Assembly (NCBI GenBank): GCA_963798275.1
Contig: CAWCTB010000017.1
Location: forward strand, 124,001-188,000
DNA length: 64,000 bases
Source of the DNA: CAWCTB01 sp963798275
GTDB lineage: Bacteria; Acidobacteriota; Terriglobia; Terriglobales; Acidobacteriaceae
Reading direction: 5' to 3'
Positions 55,549-64,000 of the stretch are shown here, piece by piece. Every line of letters starts with the position of its first letter. Position 1 is the stretch's first letter. Below the pieces are notes generated by a model that did no database searches, was not told where the DNA came from, and was given only the letters and a program-made list of their open reading frames with translations. A program made the position numbers and the translations under genes.

Positions 55549-56403
55549 CTATACCGGACGCCGAGCCACGGCAAACACCGTGTTGCCGAGTAGCGGAACG
55601 TCCAACCCCCGCAGCAACTCGATAGCTTCGTACATGTTCTCGTTTGCCGCTCCATTCCAATTATTAGCTCCGTTAAAAAGGAACTGGTCGACGATCTCCA
55701 ACCCCCCTTTCTCCAGGACTGCGATGACCTCAGCCGGAGTGTACTCCCGATTGTGCCGGTCAGTGCTGCCGTAGAACATCTCTGGAGCCCAGAAAATATT
55801 CTTACCTTTCGCCAGGGCAATGATGTTCGCCAGGTTGCAGACATTGGGAGTGGTGAGTATTACGCATGCCCGGGGTTTTAGTACGCGCGCGATCTCCCGC
55901 AGGATGTTTACGGGGTCCGCAATGGCGATATGCTCGAGCACCTCGGTGAAGATCACTCCGTCGAGCGAGGCATCGGCAAACGGCAAACTTGTCTTTTCGG
56001 CGTCAATCGTTTGAACGTGCAGTTGCTCGATCCACTTCGGATCGGGGTAAAGTTCCTCGAATAATCTGTTGAGATCGATGCCGTGCAGCTCAAAGCCCAG
56101 ATGATGCAGGATGATGCTTGTATACCCGGGCGCGCACCCGAGGTCCAGTACCTTGCCTCCCGGCCGGAAATACTGCAGCGCTGCTGCCGCTACGAATCGG
56201 AATCGGGGCAGCGAACACTCGACGTACTCTTTCTTCTTCGCAGGAAGGGAATCGAGATACTCCGTCTCCAACCACTGTACGGCCTGTGCGGCACTTTCGT
56301 CTGGCGGCTCGTCCCACTCAACTCGGAATTGAGCAGCCGATGAATCAGAGGACGGTGCAAATGCCAGCGCGGCCTCAAGCACCCGGAGAACAGCTTCTGT
56401 CAT
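55549..56403 (-). CDS. SAM-dependent class I methyltransferase
   Basis: The 284-residue protein has the SAM-binding motif VLDLGCAPGYTS, acidic loop GIDLNRLF and motif VIFTEVLEHIAIADPVNILREIARVLKP, as in Methyltransf_11/23. The tail follows NREYTPAEVIAVLEKGGLEIVDQF. It lies next to a glycosyltransferase and a polysaccharide ABC transporter on the same strand, so it may modify a surface glycan, though this is only context. ATG 56403 has GAGG upstream; an earlier ATG at 56436 lacks a ribosome site. Confidence 0.85.
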   Translation of the reverse strand: MTEAVLRVLEAALAFAPSSDSSAAQFRVEWDEPPDESAAQAVQWLETEYLDSLPAKKKEYVECSLPRFRFVAAAALQYFRPGGKVLDLGCAPGYTSIILHHLGFELHGIDLNRLFEELYPDPKWIEQLHVQTIDAEKTSLPFADASLDGVIFTEVLEHIAIADPVNILREIARVLKPRACVILTTPNVCNLANIIALAKGKNIFWAPEMFYGSTDRHNREYTPAEVIAVLEKGGLEIVDQFLFNGANNWNGAANENMYEAIELLRGLDVPLLGNTVFAVARRPV

Positions 56404-56548
56404 AGTCTTCAACCTCGAAGGATGCAGTATCTGCATCCGCGAAATGAGCCGGCCAGGCGCCTTCGGCTAGCTGCGAAAGCGGTAGAATTCATTGTTGCAC
56501 GAAGACTCCCGGAGTTGCTGGTCACACCTCGACCCTTTTCAACTCAGT

Positions 56549-57778
56549 CTAGTTTGCGACCCCAGCCAGCACTTCGAACTCCTGTGCGTTGCGTTGCCAC
56601 ATCTTTGCGCCCTCATGCTCCATGGCGTGCGGCTGAGCGCTGCGTCCCATGCGCTGCCGCTGTTCATCGTCCGCCAGCAACTGGCCGATGGCCTCTGCCA
56701 GTTGCGCACTGTCGCCAAAGCGAACCACCATCCCGCCCTGCGTCTCCTCCACCAGTTGCCGCGACACTGGAATATCCGCGGCAATGACCGGCTTGGCGTT
56801 CGCCCAGGCTTCCAGCAGCACAATGCCCAGCGACTCCACCCGGGAAGGCTGTGCCACCACGTCCGCGGCGGCCAGCAGGTGACGCTTGTCGTCATCTGCA
56901 AACGCCGGCAGGTTGATCAGCCGGGGTAGCCCTTTATTCTGCGCCACGTACTCATCGAACGCGCGCAGGCTCGGCCCGGCCATCACCAGCCACGCCTTCG
57001 ACCCACGTCCCCACAGAAGTTTCATCGCTTCGACGAGGGTGTTCGAGCCCTTCTCGTACGCCTTCATCCCCAGGTGCAGCACCACCGGGCCGTCGATCCC
57101 ATAACGCTGCCGGATGCCGTTCACCATCGCCCCCGATGGTCATCGCGCCATCGAACCCGTGGCCAATCACGGTGAGACGTTCCGCGCGCAACCCCGAGTT
57201 CAGCCAGCCGCTCCTGCTCCGTCTTCGTCATGCAAAGCACCCGGTTGCAGTGTTGCAGCAGCTTGATCTGATAGGGCTGCACGTAATGCCTGGCGACCTC
57301 GCTGTTTTCCGCTTCTCCAAAGTGAACGCACGGCGTCGTCGAGCACCGGAACCCGCCGGTACTCTGCCGCTTCGATGCCCGCGTACATCAGGTTGTTATA
57401 GGGTAGTGGACCGACGTGAAACACATCCGCGTCGATGTTGCGCAGCGCCGCCTGTAGCCCCGGCACGGCGAATCCCGGCCGCCAGTACTGCGACTTCCAC
57501 CGCCAGTAGGGAACCAGCCCTGGAATGCGGGTGAACCGCCGCGCCAGCCGGTTGTACGAGACCGCCATCCGCCGCAGTTTCACCCCGTCCACGTCGAATT
57601 CGCCGCCCGGGTAGGTCTTGTAGCCCGGCAGCCAGAGCGACTCCAGGTCCTCGGCTACGGTGGTGAAGACGGTGACGCGATGCCCTCGCCCCAGCAGGCA
57701 CTTCGCAATCGATAATGTGGAGTTTTCATAGCCGCCGCGGTAGGGAAAAAAGCGCGGCAGCACGAACACAGCGTGCAT
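56549..57778 (-). CDS. GT4-family glycosyltransferase, several frameshifts
   Basis: About 405 residues of a GT-B retaining glycosyltransferase. The N-terminal half begins MHAVFVLPRFFPYRGGYENSTLSIAKCLLGRGHRVTVFT. The C-terminal half has VVLHLGMKAYEKGSNTLVEAMKLL, the sugar-nucleotide segment VAQPSRVESLGIVLLEAWANAKPVIAADIPVSRQLVE, and GGMVVRFGD. Frame changes near 57330, 57182 and 57132 lie between them; the intervening frame reads NSEVARHYVQPYQIKLLQHCNRVLCMTKTEQERLAELG, as expected. The gene precedes the ABC transporter operonically and probably builds the exported glycan. Confidence 0.85.
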
Positions 57779-57784
57779 GCGAGC

Positions 57785-58552
57785 TCAGTCGTGGACGGCC
57801 GCGAGAACGTCCGGCGACCACAAGGTTTTGTACACTTCAATCACATCTTCCGGCTGGCCTTCCGCCATGATCGCGCCCTTTTCCAGCAGAATGGCGCGGT
57901 CGCAATAGTGGGTGATCTGCGCCATGTCGTGCGACACCAGCAGTATGGTCTTGCCCGACTGGCGAAAGCTGTTGATGCGGTCAAAGCATTTCTGGCGGAA
58001 CGACGCGTCGCCTACCGCCAGGATTTCGTCGACCACCAGGATCTGCGGATCGACCTCGGTGGCCACCGCAAACGCCAGCCGCATGTACATGCCGGAAGAG
58101 TACTGCTTCACCGGCGCATCGATGAAGTCGCCGATCTCCGCGAAGTCGATGATGCTTTGTTCCCGGCTCTTCATTTCCGCTTTCGAGTAGCCCATCAGCA
58201 ACCCATTCAGCAGGATGTTTTCGCGTCCCGTCAGTTCATGATGGAAGCCCGCGCCCAGTTCGATCAGCGGGGCCAGTGTGCCCTCCACCTGTACCGTGCC
58301 TTTGCTCGGCTTATACACCCCGGCGACGATCTTGAGCAGGGTGCTCTTGCCCGAGCCGTTGAGGCCGATCAGCCCCAGCGTCTGGCCGGCTGACACCTCC
58401 AGAGAAACGTCTTTCACCGCCTCGAAATCGTGATAGCTCGCGTTGTGCCGCAGGAACCGGGAGAACAGTTCGCGCACCGTGTCCGGACGCTCCTGGATCA
58501 CCCGGAACCGCTGGGTAACGTTCTGCAGTCGAATTACAGTGCGATCGGGCAT
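57785..58552 (-). CDS. Polysaccharide ABC transporter ATPase, Wzt/TagH type
   Basis: The 255-residue ATPase has Walker A GLIGLNGSGKSTLLK, the family-specific GVYKPSKGTVQVEGTLAPLIELGAGFHHELTGREN, signature YSSGMYMRLAFAVA, Walker B ILVVDEILAVGD and HDMAQI. It pairs with the permease upstream to export O-antigen or similar glycans across the inner membrane. It lacks the C-terminal carbohydrate-binding domain of full-length Wzt. Start ATG 58552, seven bases after the permease stop. Confidence 0.92.
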   Translation of the reverse strand: MPDRTVIRLQNVTQRFRVIQERPDTVRELFSRFLRHNASYHDFEAVKDVSLEVSAGQTLGLIGLNGSGKSTLLKIVAGVYKPSKGTVQVEGTLAPLIELGAGFHHELTGRENILLNGLLMGYSKAEMKSREQSIIDFAEIGDFIDAPVKQYSSGMYMRLAFAVATEVDPQILVVDEILAVGDASFRQKCFDRINSFRQSGKTILLVSHDMAQITHYCDRAILLEKGAIMAEGQPEDVIEVYKTLWSPDVLAAVHD

Positions 58553-58559
58553 GAACCAA

Positions 58560-59336
58560 TTAGACGTAGAAGACAAAATCATCCTGGTATTTACGAAACA
58601 CGTAGAAACCAATGATCAGCGAGATGAAAGCGCACACAAACGAAGCCGCGATCGATCGCGCCTGCGGCAGCATCCCGTAATACACCGCCAGCCGGAAGCC
58701 GTTGATCACGTAGATCAGCGGATTCAGCTTGAATATCCATTGATGCTTCGCCGGAATGAAATCCAGCGAATAAATAATCGGGGTCACGTAAAACCACGCC
58801 GACAGCACTACCTGCAGGATGTGGGCCACGTCCCGGTAGTACACGTTGGCCGCCGCGAAGAAAAACGTCATACCCAGGGTGAAGATGGTGAGCGCCAGCA
58901 GCGGCACCGGCAGGTACAGCCATGTCCAGTAGAACGGGTGGCGCATCAGCGGTACCAGCAGCGCCAGCGGGATCATCGACAAAAACAGGTTGATCAGGTT
59001 CGACACCACCGCCGCCACCGGAAACACCAGCTTCGGCAGCGCTACCTTCTTGATCAGGTCGCCGTTGGAAACCACCGATTCCACCGCATACGACAGCGAT
59101 TGCGAGAAAAATGTCCACGGCAGCAGAACGCTCAGCAGGAAGATGGCATAGTGCGGTATGGCGAACTTCATGATGGTGGAAAACACCAGCGTCAGCACCA
59201 GCATCAACAGCGCCGGATTCAGCAGCGCCCACATGAAGCCCAGCACCGAGCGTTTATACCGGATCTTCAGCTCTTTCAGCGCCAGCGCCCAGATCAGTTG
59301 CCGGTAGCGATACGTGTCCCGAAACAGTTCGATCAT
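58560..59336 (-). CDS. Polysaccharide ABC transporter permease, Wzm type
   Basis: The 258-residue protein has six membrane spans and the ABC-2 polysaccharide-export pattern (LIWALALKELKIRYKRSVLGFMWALLNPALLML, NLINLFLSMIPLALLVPL, FFFAAANVYYRDVAHILQVVLSAWFYVTPIIYSLDFIPA, FKLNPLIYVINGFR). It starts at ATG 59336. With the ATPase it forms the exporter of this glycan group. Intact. Confidence 0.92.
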   Translation of the reverse strand: MIELFRDTYRYRQLIWALALKELKIRYKRSVLGFMWALLNPALLMLVLTLVFSTIMKFAIPHYAIFLLSVLLPWTFFSQSLSYAVESVVSNGDLIKKVALPKLVFPVAAVVSNLINLFLSMIPLALLVPLMRHPFYWTWLYLPVPLLALTIFTLGMTFFFAAANVYYRDVAHILQVVLSAWFYVTPIIYSLDFIPAKHQWIFKLNPLIYVINGFRLAVYYGMLPQARSIAASFVCAFISLIIGFYVFRKYQDDFVFYV

Positions 59337-59439
59337 GGATGTACGCTTGTCCCCCTGGGTTGGCTACGCCCCCATGGTGGTAAATGAGAATGGTAAATGA
59401 TTTCACGCCAGAGCGGCTTATCGGGACGCGCCCCGGCCT

Positions 59440-60098
59440 TTATTCGGGGTGGCTCGGACCCAGGTTCAAATCCGACATCCCGCGCAGGAGGCTACGTTCG
59501 TCATCGCTGAAATTCTTTTGAAAATCGTCGGAACTCAGCATCTGGCTGCGCTGATCGGGAGGTAAGTCACGCAGTTGATGATAGGCCTGCGAAACCGCGG
59601 TGCGCCGGTCGTCGGGCAGACCCCGGTACTGCTGAAACAGATTGTTCGCCGCTTGCTGTTGCGCCTGAGTCATGTGCTCGTAGCGCTCCATGCGGTTCAG
59701 GATCTTCGCCTTCTTCTCGGGACTGCAGGCTATTAAAGTTGCGTAGCCGGTTCAGCAGCTTTTGCTGTTTCTCAGAGTCAAGGTTCTGGAAGCTCGGGTC
59801 TTGCCGGAGTTGCTGCTCTTGTTCGCTGGGCGGAAGCGCCATGTACTGCCGCAGCCAGTCCCCGCGATGCGGCCCTGGTCCAAGCAAATTCAAATGCACG
59901 CCGCTGCCGGAATTGTTGCCGTTGTCGGTTGCCGTACCCGGAGCCAGCAGGCTCGGCGTGTTGACCGGAGGTGCTTGTTTGGCTTGCGGGCGGCGGCGGC
60001 GGCGGCGCGCTGCGGTGTTGCTGCCAGCCCAGAGCCATCCCGGGCAGTGTCGTTCCCACCACCACGAGGCTCACCAGGATGGATTTGGCAGCGCGCAT
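59440..60098 (-). CDS. DUF3106-like secreted protein, two frameshifts
   Basis: About 218 residues. A signal peptide (LVSLVVVGTTLPGMALG) leads into a proline-rich stretch. Repeats like those of DUF3106 follow: REQ-type segments WLRQYMALPPSEQEQQLRQDP, SFQNLDSEKQQKLLNRLRNFN, NLFQQYRGLPDDRRTAVSQAYHQLRDLPPDQRSQML and FSDDERSLLRGM. Frame changes lie near 59990 and 59728. It is the third gene of a sigma/anti-sigma unit, 12 bases after the anti-sigma gene. Its biochemical role is unknown; a periplasmic partner is possible. Confidence 0.75.
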
Positions 60099-60110
60099 AA
60101 CTTCTTCTAG

Positions 60111-60584
60111 TTACTCCGTCTGCGATTGCCCGTCAAGGGCATCGAATTCAGCGAACAGATCAGCATTGCGATCGAGGTACTGCAGGTCGGACACCGGTGT
60201 GCTGGTAACGCGAACCGTATTATCGTTGCCGGCCACCGTAACCTTCCTGCTGGTTGTCCAGTGTCCCGCGCTCAACAGCCCGGCCCCCAATGCGATCAGG
60301 CCCGCCGCCGCCGTGGCCACTGCCGGACGGCGTATCCATGCCAGCCATCCCACTTGTCCCTTGGCCGCTTCTTCCTTCACCAGCACCCGCAGCCGCGAAC
60401 CGAAATAGGGCGACGGCTCCGGAGTCCGCCACTCATCCAACAGCGCCATGGTCTCCCGGAAGGATGCCAGTTCCCGCGAACAACTCTCGCAATTGGCCAG
60501 ATGCTCCTGCACATCGTGGTCTACCGCCGACGGCCCGCTCAGCACCGCTTCCATGAATTCCGAGCGAATCTTCTCGCACTTCAT
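60111..60584 (-). CDS. Anti-sigma factor with zinc-finger (zf-HC2) domain
   Basis: The 157-residue protein has an N-terminal zinc-binding anti-sigma motif (HLANCESCSRELASF), a cytosolic stretch, one membrane span (VATAAAGLIALGAGLL) and a periplasmic tail ending SQTE. It would hold the ECF sigma factor encoded upstream at the membrane until a signal arrives. ATG 60584 is used; a GTG six bases earlier is possible. Intact. Confidence 0.85.
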   Translation of the reverse strand: MKCEKIRSEFMEAVLSGPSAVDHDVQEHLANCESCSRELASFRETMALLDEWRTPEPSPYFGSRLRVLVKEEAAKGQVGWLAWIRRPAVATAAAGLIALGAGLLSAGHWTTSRKVTVAGNDNTVRVTSTPVSDLQYLDRNADLFAEFDALDGQSQTE

Positions 60585-60606
60585 AACCACACCCTACTTC
60601 CATCCA

Positions 60607-61205
60607 TCAGATAAACGACTTCAATGTTTCCCGCAGTGTTTCGTAGGCACGAAACAACAGCGACTTCGTGGCCGACTCGCTCAGCTTCAGAACCACGGCG
60701 ATCTGCTTGTAGTCCATGTTCTGGTATTTGTGCATGATCACCGCCATCCGCTGGCGTTCCGGTAAGGCTTCAATCTGTTGCCGGATGGCCGCCAGGCGCT
60801 CGCGCCGCAGAATGGTCTGCTCCGCGTTCAGGCTTCCGTCCGGCAACGTCCACTGTCATTCCCGTCTCGGTGTCGGGCTCGTCGATCGAGACCGTGTTTT
60901 CCGGACGCTCATACTTCGTATCGCGCGCGTGGTTCACTGCCAGGTTGGTAGCGATGCGATAGAGCCACGTGGTGAACTTGGCGCTGGCCGCATAGCTCTG
61001 CCGCGAGCGATACACCCGCAGGAACACCTCTTGCGCTAGTTCTTCCGCCACCGACTGGTTCCGCGTCATGCGATACATGAAGCTCATCATCGGACGCCGG
61101 ATACTTCTCCACCAGGTAGTCGAACGCTGAATCGTCGCCGGCGGCCACGCGCAGCATGACCTCGGCGTCGCTCAGCATCTCCAGCATGGCGGGTTCGATC
61201 GCCAT
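60607..61205 (-). CDS. ECF sigma factor (RpoE-like), two frameshifts
   Basis: About 198 residues. Region 2 reads AGDDSAFDYLVEKYRRPMMSFMYRMTRNQSVAEELAQEVFLRVYRSRQSY, then FTTWLYRIATNLAVNHARD. Region 4 reads LAAIRQQIEALPERQRMAVIMHKYQNMDYKQIAVVLKLSESATKSLLFRAYETLRETL. An extra base near 61101 and another indel near 60845 break the frame. The start is uncertain: ATG 61205 is taken, but GAGGA abuts it and the frame stays open upstream. It directs transcription of a stress regulon, probably including this operon. Confidence 0.85.
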
Positions 61206-61489
61206 TCCTCGCGACCCGGCAGCGACATCCGCTGTCGCCTGCGCGGCTCCGCCTCCGAGCACGACTCGATCTAACGCGATGCTGCCCACATCGCCTGTAA
61301 CCCTGTTACTTGCTGAAAGTTGTGCCGCCGCAAGCCATGCTGGACTCACCGGCTCCTGGGTCTCGTCGCTTTTCAATTCGCCCTTGCCTTGCCCCAACCC
61401 GTCGACCTCAATCCGTTGTGCGCCCGATCGCCCAAACCAGTATTATGCACGAGAGCGCAAATCCGCCTGGTCGGAGCGCTGCGATCAGA

Positions 61490-62056
61490 ATGTCAAACCG
61501 CCGCAATCCGTTGCACTGTCGTAGCTTGGACGCAGTCTGCGCCTTTATGGTAGCCGTCACCGTGGCCTTCGTCCTCTTGCCGTTCCTGGCTACCGGAACC
61601 CTTCGCGCCCAGGAAACGGCCACTTCGGCCAACCAAGGCCAGGCAGATGCGAACCTTCAGTCCGCTGCGCCCACCAGTCCTCAGCCCCTCGATTTTACCG
61701 AGCAGGTCGTGCGCGACGTTCTGGAAACACTACAGACAGGCATCGCCAGTCACAACCTCAATCAGGCTCTGTCTATTTTCGATCCCCACGCCACCGTCGA
61801 TTATCCGCACATTCGCGACGAAATGCGGGCGTTTTTCGCCCACTATAGCGACGTCCGCTTTCGCTACAAGATCCTGCAACTGACCTCGGACAAAGACCGC
61901 GGCTTCGTCACTTCGGAAATCGATCTTGACGCCACCCCCCTCGACGAGAACCTGATGCCACTTCGCCGCAGCACCCAGATGCGTTTCCAACTCAAACAGA
62001 CACCCAAGGGCTGGAAGGTGGTCGCCTTCACTCCCGCCGACTTCTTTGCCCAGTAG
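61490..62056 (+). CDS. Secreted SnoaL/NTF2-like protein
   Basis: The 188-residue protein has a signal peptide-like N-terminus (FMVAVTVAFVLLPFLATGTLRA-Q) and a mature domain with the NTF2-like layout: VLETLQTGIASHNLNQALSIFDPHATVDYPHIRDEMRAFFAHYSDVRFRYKIL, ending MRFQLKQTPKGWKVVAFTPADFFAQ. Catalytic activity cannot be inferred. The start ATG 61490 is chosen because the signal peptide follows; an upstream ATG at 61445 is possible. Divergent from the sigma factor. It ends one base before the Nudix start. Confidence 0.75.
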   Translation: MSNRRNPLHCRSLDAVCAFMVAVTVAFVLLPFLATGTLRAQETATSANQGQADANLQSAAPTSPQPLDFTEQVVRDVLETLQTGIASHNLNQALSIFDPHATVDYPHIRDEMRAFFAHYSDVRFRYKILQLTSDKDRGFVTSEIDLDATPLDENLMPLRRSTQMRFQLKQTPKGWKVVAFTPADFFAQ

Positions 62057-62057
62057 T

Positions 62058-62498
62058 ATGAAGCGCGACTATCCGGAGCGGCCTATCGTCGGCGTCGGAG
62101 CCGTCATCGTCAGCCAGAACCGCGCCCTCCTGGTGCGCCGCAACACCGAGCCGCTCAAGGGAGAGTGGTCCGTTCCCGGAGGCATGCTCGAGCTTGGCGA
62201 AAAACTTCGCGACGGCGTCCGCCGCGAAGCCTTGGAAGAAACCGGTCTCCAGGTCGAGCCCGGCGAGGTGCTGGAAGTCTTCGACAGTATCTTCACCGAC
62301 GACCACGGCCGCACCCAGTACCACTACGTCCTGATCGACTACCTGTGCCGCGTCATCTCCGGCGAGGCCCGCGCCGCCAGCGATGTCAGCGCGGTGCAGT
62401 GGGTCACCGAGGACGAACTCTCCGCCCTCAACCTTCGCGAGTCCATCGCACGCGTCCTGCGCAAAGGCCTGCACGTCGCGAAAGGAACATCCCCATAG
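62058..62498 (+). CDS. Nudix hydrolase
   Basis: The 146-residue protein has a complete Nudix box, GMLELGEKLRDGVRREALEETGL, at residues ~42-64, with the metal-binding Glu residues in place. Upstream GVGAVIVSQNRALLVRRN and downstream YVLIDYLCRVISGE fit the ADP-ribose/nucleotide pyrophosphatase group. Substrate unknown. It starts at ATG 62058 right after the preceding stop, so the two are probably co-transcribed. Confidence 0.9.
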   Translation: MKRDYPERPIVGVGAVIVSQNRALLVRRNTEPLKGEWSVPGGMLELGEKLRDGVRREALEETGLQVEPGEVLEVFDSIFTDDHGRTQYHYVLIDYLCRVISGEARAASDVSAVQWVTEDELSALNLRESIARVLRKGLHVAKGTSP

Positions 62499-62537
62499 TC
62501 TCCGTCAGGTAGAAGAAGCCTTCAAAGCCCTGGACAT

Positions 62538-62697
62538 CTATCCACTATCCACTATTCACTATTCACTATCCACTACCACCACCCCACTATCCACTACCCA
62601 CTATTCACTATCCACCATCCACCATCCACCATCCACTATTCACTATCCACCATCCACTATCCACTATCCACTATCCACTACCCACTATTCACTACCC
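62538..62697 (+). repeat. Heptamer tandem array (CTATCCA and variants)
   Basis: About 22 heptamers of the form CACTATC, CACCATC, CACTATT or CACTACC fill the space between two converging genes, with one irregularity near 62575. The array starts 40 bases after the Nudix stop. It runs into the minus-strand gene, supplying its last three sense codons and TAG. A shorter array of the same unit is at 5936-5969. Confidence 0.9.
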
Positions 62698-63998
62698 AAC
62701 CGCGCCGTCCCCGCCACCTTCTTCCGCAAGCCCTCGACCCAGCCCACCTGAAACTCCGGATGCACGCTTTGCGCCAACTCCAGTGCGCGCTTGTACGCCT
62801 GCTGCGCCTCGTCGGTCTGCTTCATCGCTTTCAGCACGTCTCCCATCACCGCATTCGCCCCCACCGAATCCGGCGCCAACCCCACTGCAGCCTGCGCATC
62901 CAGCAGCGCCTCCGGCAATTGCTGCGCGCCCAGCAAGTCCCGTGCTCTTTGTACGTACCCGATCGCCGCCGCCCGCGGAATCTCGAAGTGCCCATCGAAC
63001 ACGAACAGCCCGTGCTGGATCACCGCCGTCGGCCGGATCGTCTTGAACTGCTCATACGGATTCAGCGTGCCCGGCCCGAACTCGTACCCTGATAAACTGC
63101 TGCCGCTGATCAACACCGTGCCATCGATCGCAACCGGGGTGTCATAGAACTTCTCGCCCACCCACATCGCATCCGGAGTCGGCAGCGGCTTGCAGGGAAT
63201 GCCGTAGTAGCTGGTGTCCACCACACCTTCCGCGAAGTAAGCGAACCAGCACTCCTTCACTCCGCGTGCATCCAGGTACTTCTTGGCCGCTTTGAGCTGC
63301 TGTCCCCAGTCTGCATTCGAATCGCTCAACAGCTTCCAGGTGTTTTTCGGACCGCCCCAAAGTTCATTCGAATAGGCGATATAGTCCGGGAAGACCTGCA
63401 GCGACGTGACCGCCTGGAATACCAGCAGCGTGGCGATCACATACAGCCAGCGCCGGTTTTGCCGGACCAGCGCGGCAGCAGCTCCGCCGATCAAGGTCGT
63501 CAGGAACGCGTACACCGGCAGGATGTGCCGTACGCCGATGTTCATGTGCGAGCTCATCGCCACCGCCAGGTAGAACGCCGCGGGAACGGCGAGAAACCAG
63601 ATCTCCCGCCACGGCCTGAACCGCCCCGCCGCGATGGCCCAGATAGCAATGCCCAGCAGCAGCAGAAACGGCAGCGTCGACTTGATGGCAATCGCCGCCG
63701 GGAAGTAAAACCACACTCCATGCGGATACGTCACGCCAAACAGATAGCTGGAGTAGAAATCCGCAATCATGCGGACGTCTGCCAGTCCGTAGATGTAGGA
63801 CTCCGGCAGCAGATGGAAGCGCGCCACCGTCGCCAGCAGCTTTGCCTCGTGCGGCCGCGCCAGTTGCTGGATGTACTCGGCCGACGGCGGATTCAGTTGC
63901 AGACCCGCAGGCCGCGCCGCGTAACGAAACCCGTACGCGCCCCACAGCAGCGTCAGTGACAGCGCGGTCACTACCGCTAGTGCCAATGCCAGCCGCAC
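62685..63998 (-). CDS. GT39/ArnT-like glycosyltransferase with C-terminal TPRs, 5' end outside the window
   Basis: The 437 visible residues are the C-terminal part of a polyprenol-phosphate sugar-dependent membrane glycosyltransferase. Membrane segments include IAIKSTLPFLLLLGIAIWAIAAG, VPAAFYLAVAMSSHMNIGVRHILPVYAFLTTLIGGAAAAL and IATLLVFQAVTSLQVFP. The family segment SNADWGQQLKAAKKYLDARGV follows, then a periplasmic domain and two TPR-like repeats (AVGLAPDSVGANAVMGDVLKAMKQTDEAQQAYKRALELAQ). The frame remains open to the window edge; the start is missing. Its last residues and stop lie in the heptamer repeat. Confidence 0.82.
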   Translation of the reverse strand: MRLALALAVVTALSLTLLWGAYGFRYAARPAGLQLNPPSAEYIQQLARPHEAKLLATVARFHLLPESYIYGLADVRMIADFYSSYLFGVTYPHGVWFYFPAAIAIKSTLPFLLLLGIAIWAIAAGRFRPWREIWFLAVPAAFYLAVAMSSHMNIGVRHILPVYAFLTTLIGGAAAALVRQNRRWLYVIATLLVFQAVTSLQVFPDYIAYSNELWGGPKNTWKLLSDSNADWGQQLKAAKKYLDARGVKECWFAYFAEGVVDTSYYGIPCKPLPTPDAMWVGEKFYDTPVAIDGTVLISGSSLSGYEFGPGTLNPYEQFKTIRPTAVIQHGLFVFDGHFEIPRAAAIGYVQRARDLLGAQQLPEALLDAQAAVGLAPDSVGANAVMGDVLKAMKQTDEAQQAYKRALELAQSVHPEFQVGWVEGLRKKVAGTARLGSE

Positions 63999-64000
63999 CG

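Noticed and set aside
62538..62697. CRISPR array
   Set aside because: The units are contiguous 7-mers with no spacers and there are no cas genes in the window.
1..64000. tRNA, rRNA or other classical RNA genes
   Set aside because: I looked for T-loop (GGTTCGA-type) and cloverleaf patterns in the gaps and saw only chance matches inside coding sequence or REP repeats.

Overview
The window reads as chromosomal DNA of an acidobacterium (Acidobacteriota, probably Terriglobia-like). The grounds are two orphan MacB-like permeases of the acidobacterial duplicated type, a TonB-dependent receptor with an N-terminal carboxypeptidase-regulatory-like domain, a fused alpha/beta 2-oxoacid dehydrogenase E1, a PEP-CTERM protein, high GC and several families of dispersed intergenic repeats. 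This assignment is inference from gene content. The sequence also carries roughly fifty apparent single-base frameshifts. They are concentrated at about 5-24 kb and 56-61 kb and hit genes that should be essential (asnA, hisG, hisD, hisC, hisH), so most look like sequence errors. The stretch from 27.7 to 39.2 kb is almost free of them.

Layout. 0-7 kb: end of a BNR-repeat protein, glgB, a REP-associated transposase (RAYT) between two ~95-bp inverted repeats, asnA, and a 2,4-dienoyl-CoA reductase-like SDR. 7-13.2 kb: a compact histidine operon, hisL-hisI-hisG-hisD-hisC-hisB-hisH-hisF/A, preceded by a full transcription attenuator: a 24-residue leader peptide with eight His codons, an antiterminator segment and a terminator. 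The last gene reads as a HisF-HisA fusion. 13.2-23.1 kb: a CpxRA-like two-component system divergent from an MdtABC-like RND efflux operon, with three CpxR-box-like pentamers at 10-bp spacing between them. 23.2-27.5 kb: a REC-SpoIIE phosphatase, a BaiN/YhiN-type flavoprotein, a repeat-rich gap and a PEP-CTERM protein.

27.7-38.1 kb: an orphan ABC permease, a secreted Cache-domain protein, DctA, and a notable pair: a SIR2-zinc ribbon-transmembrane protein followed in the same frame, after one TAG codon, by a proline-rich TonB C-terminal domain. Read together they would be one protein linking a cytosolic SIR2 domain to the periplasm. A DrrAB-like ABC exporter follows. 38.1-47.6 kb: aldo/keto reductase, GNAT acetyltransferase, DadA-like oxidoreductase, PagL-like lipid A deacylase, TonB-dependent receptor and a second orphan permease.

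47.6-64 kb: dienelactone hydrolase-like enzyme, transketolase, a membrane protein with phosphoglycolate phosphatase, fused E1 of a 2-oxoacid dehydrogenase, DoxX, and a surface-polysaccharide group (methyltransferase, GT4 glycosyltransferase, Wzt/Wzm-like ABC transporter). Then come a DUF3106 protein, an anti-sigma factor, an ECF sigma factor, a secreted SnoaL-like protein, a Nudix hydrolase and the 3' part of a GT39-like glycosyltransferase with TPRs. Heptamer (CTATCCA) repeats sit against the stop codons of convergent genes at 5.8-6.0 kb and 62.5-62.7 kb.
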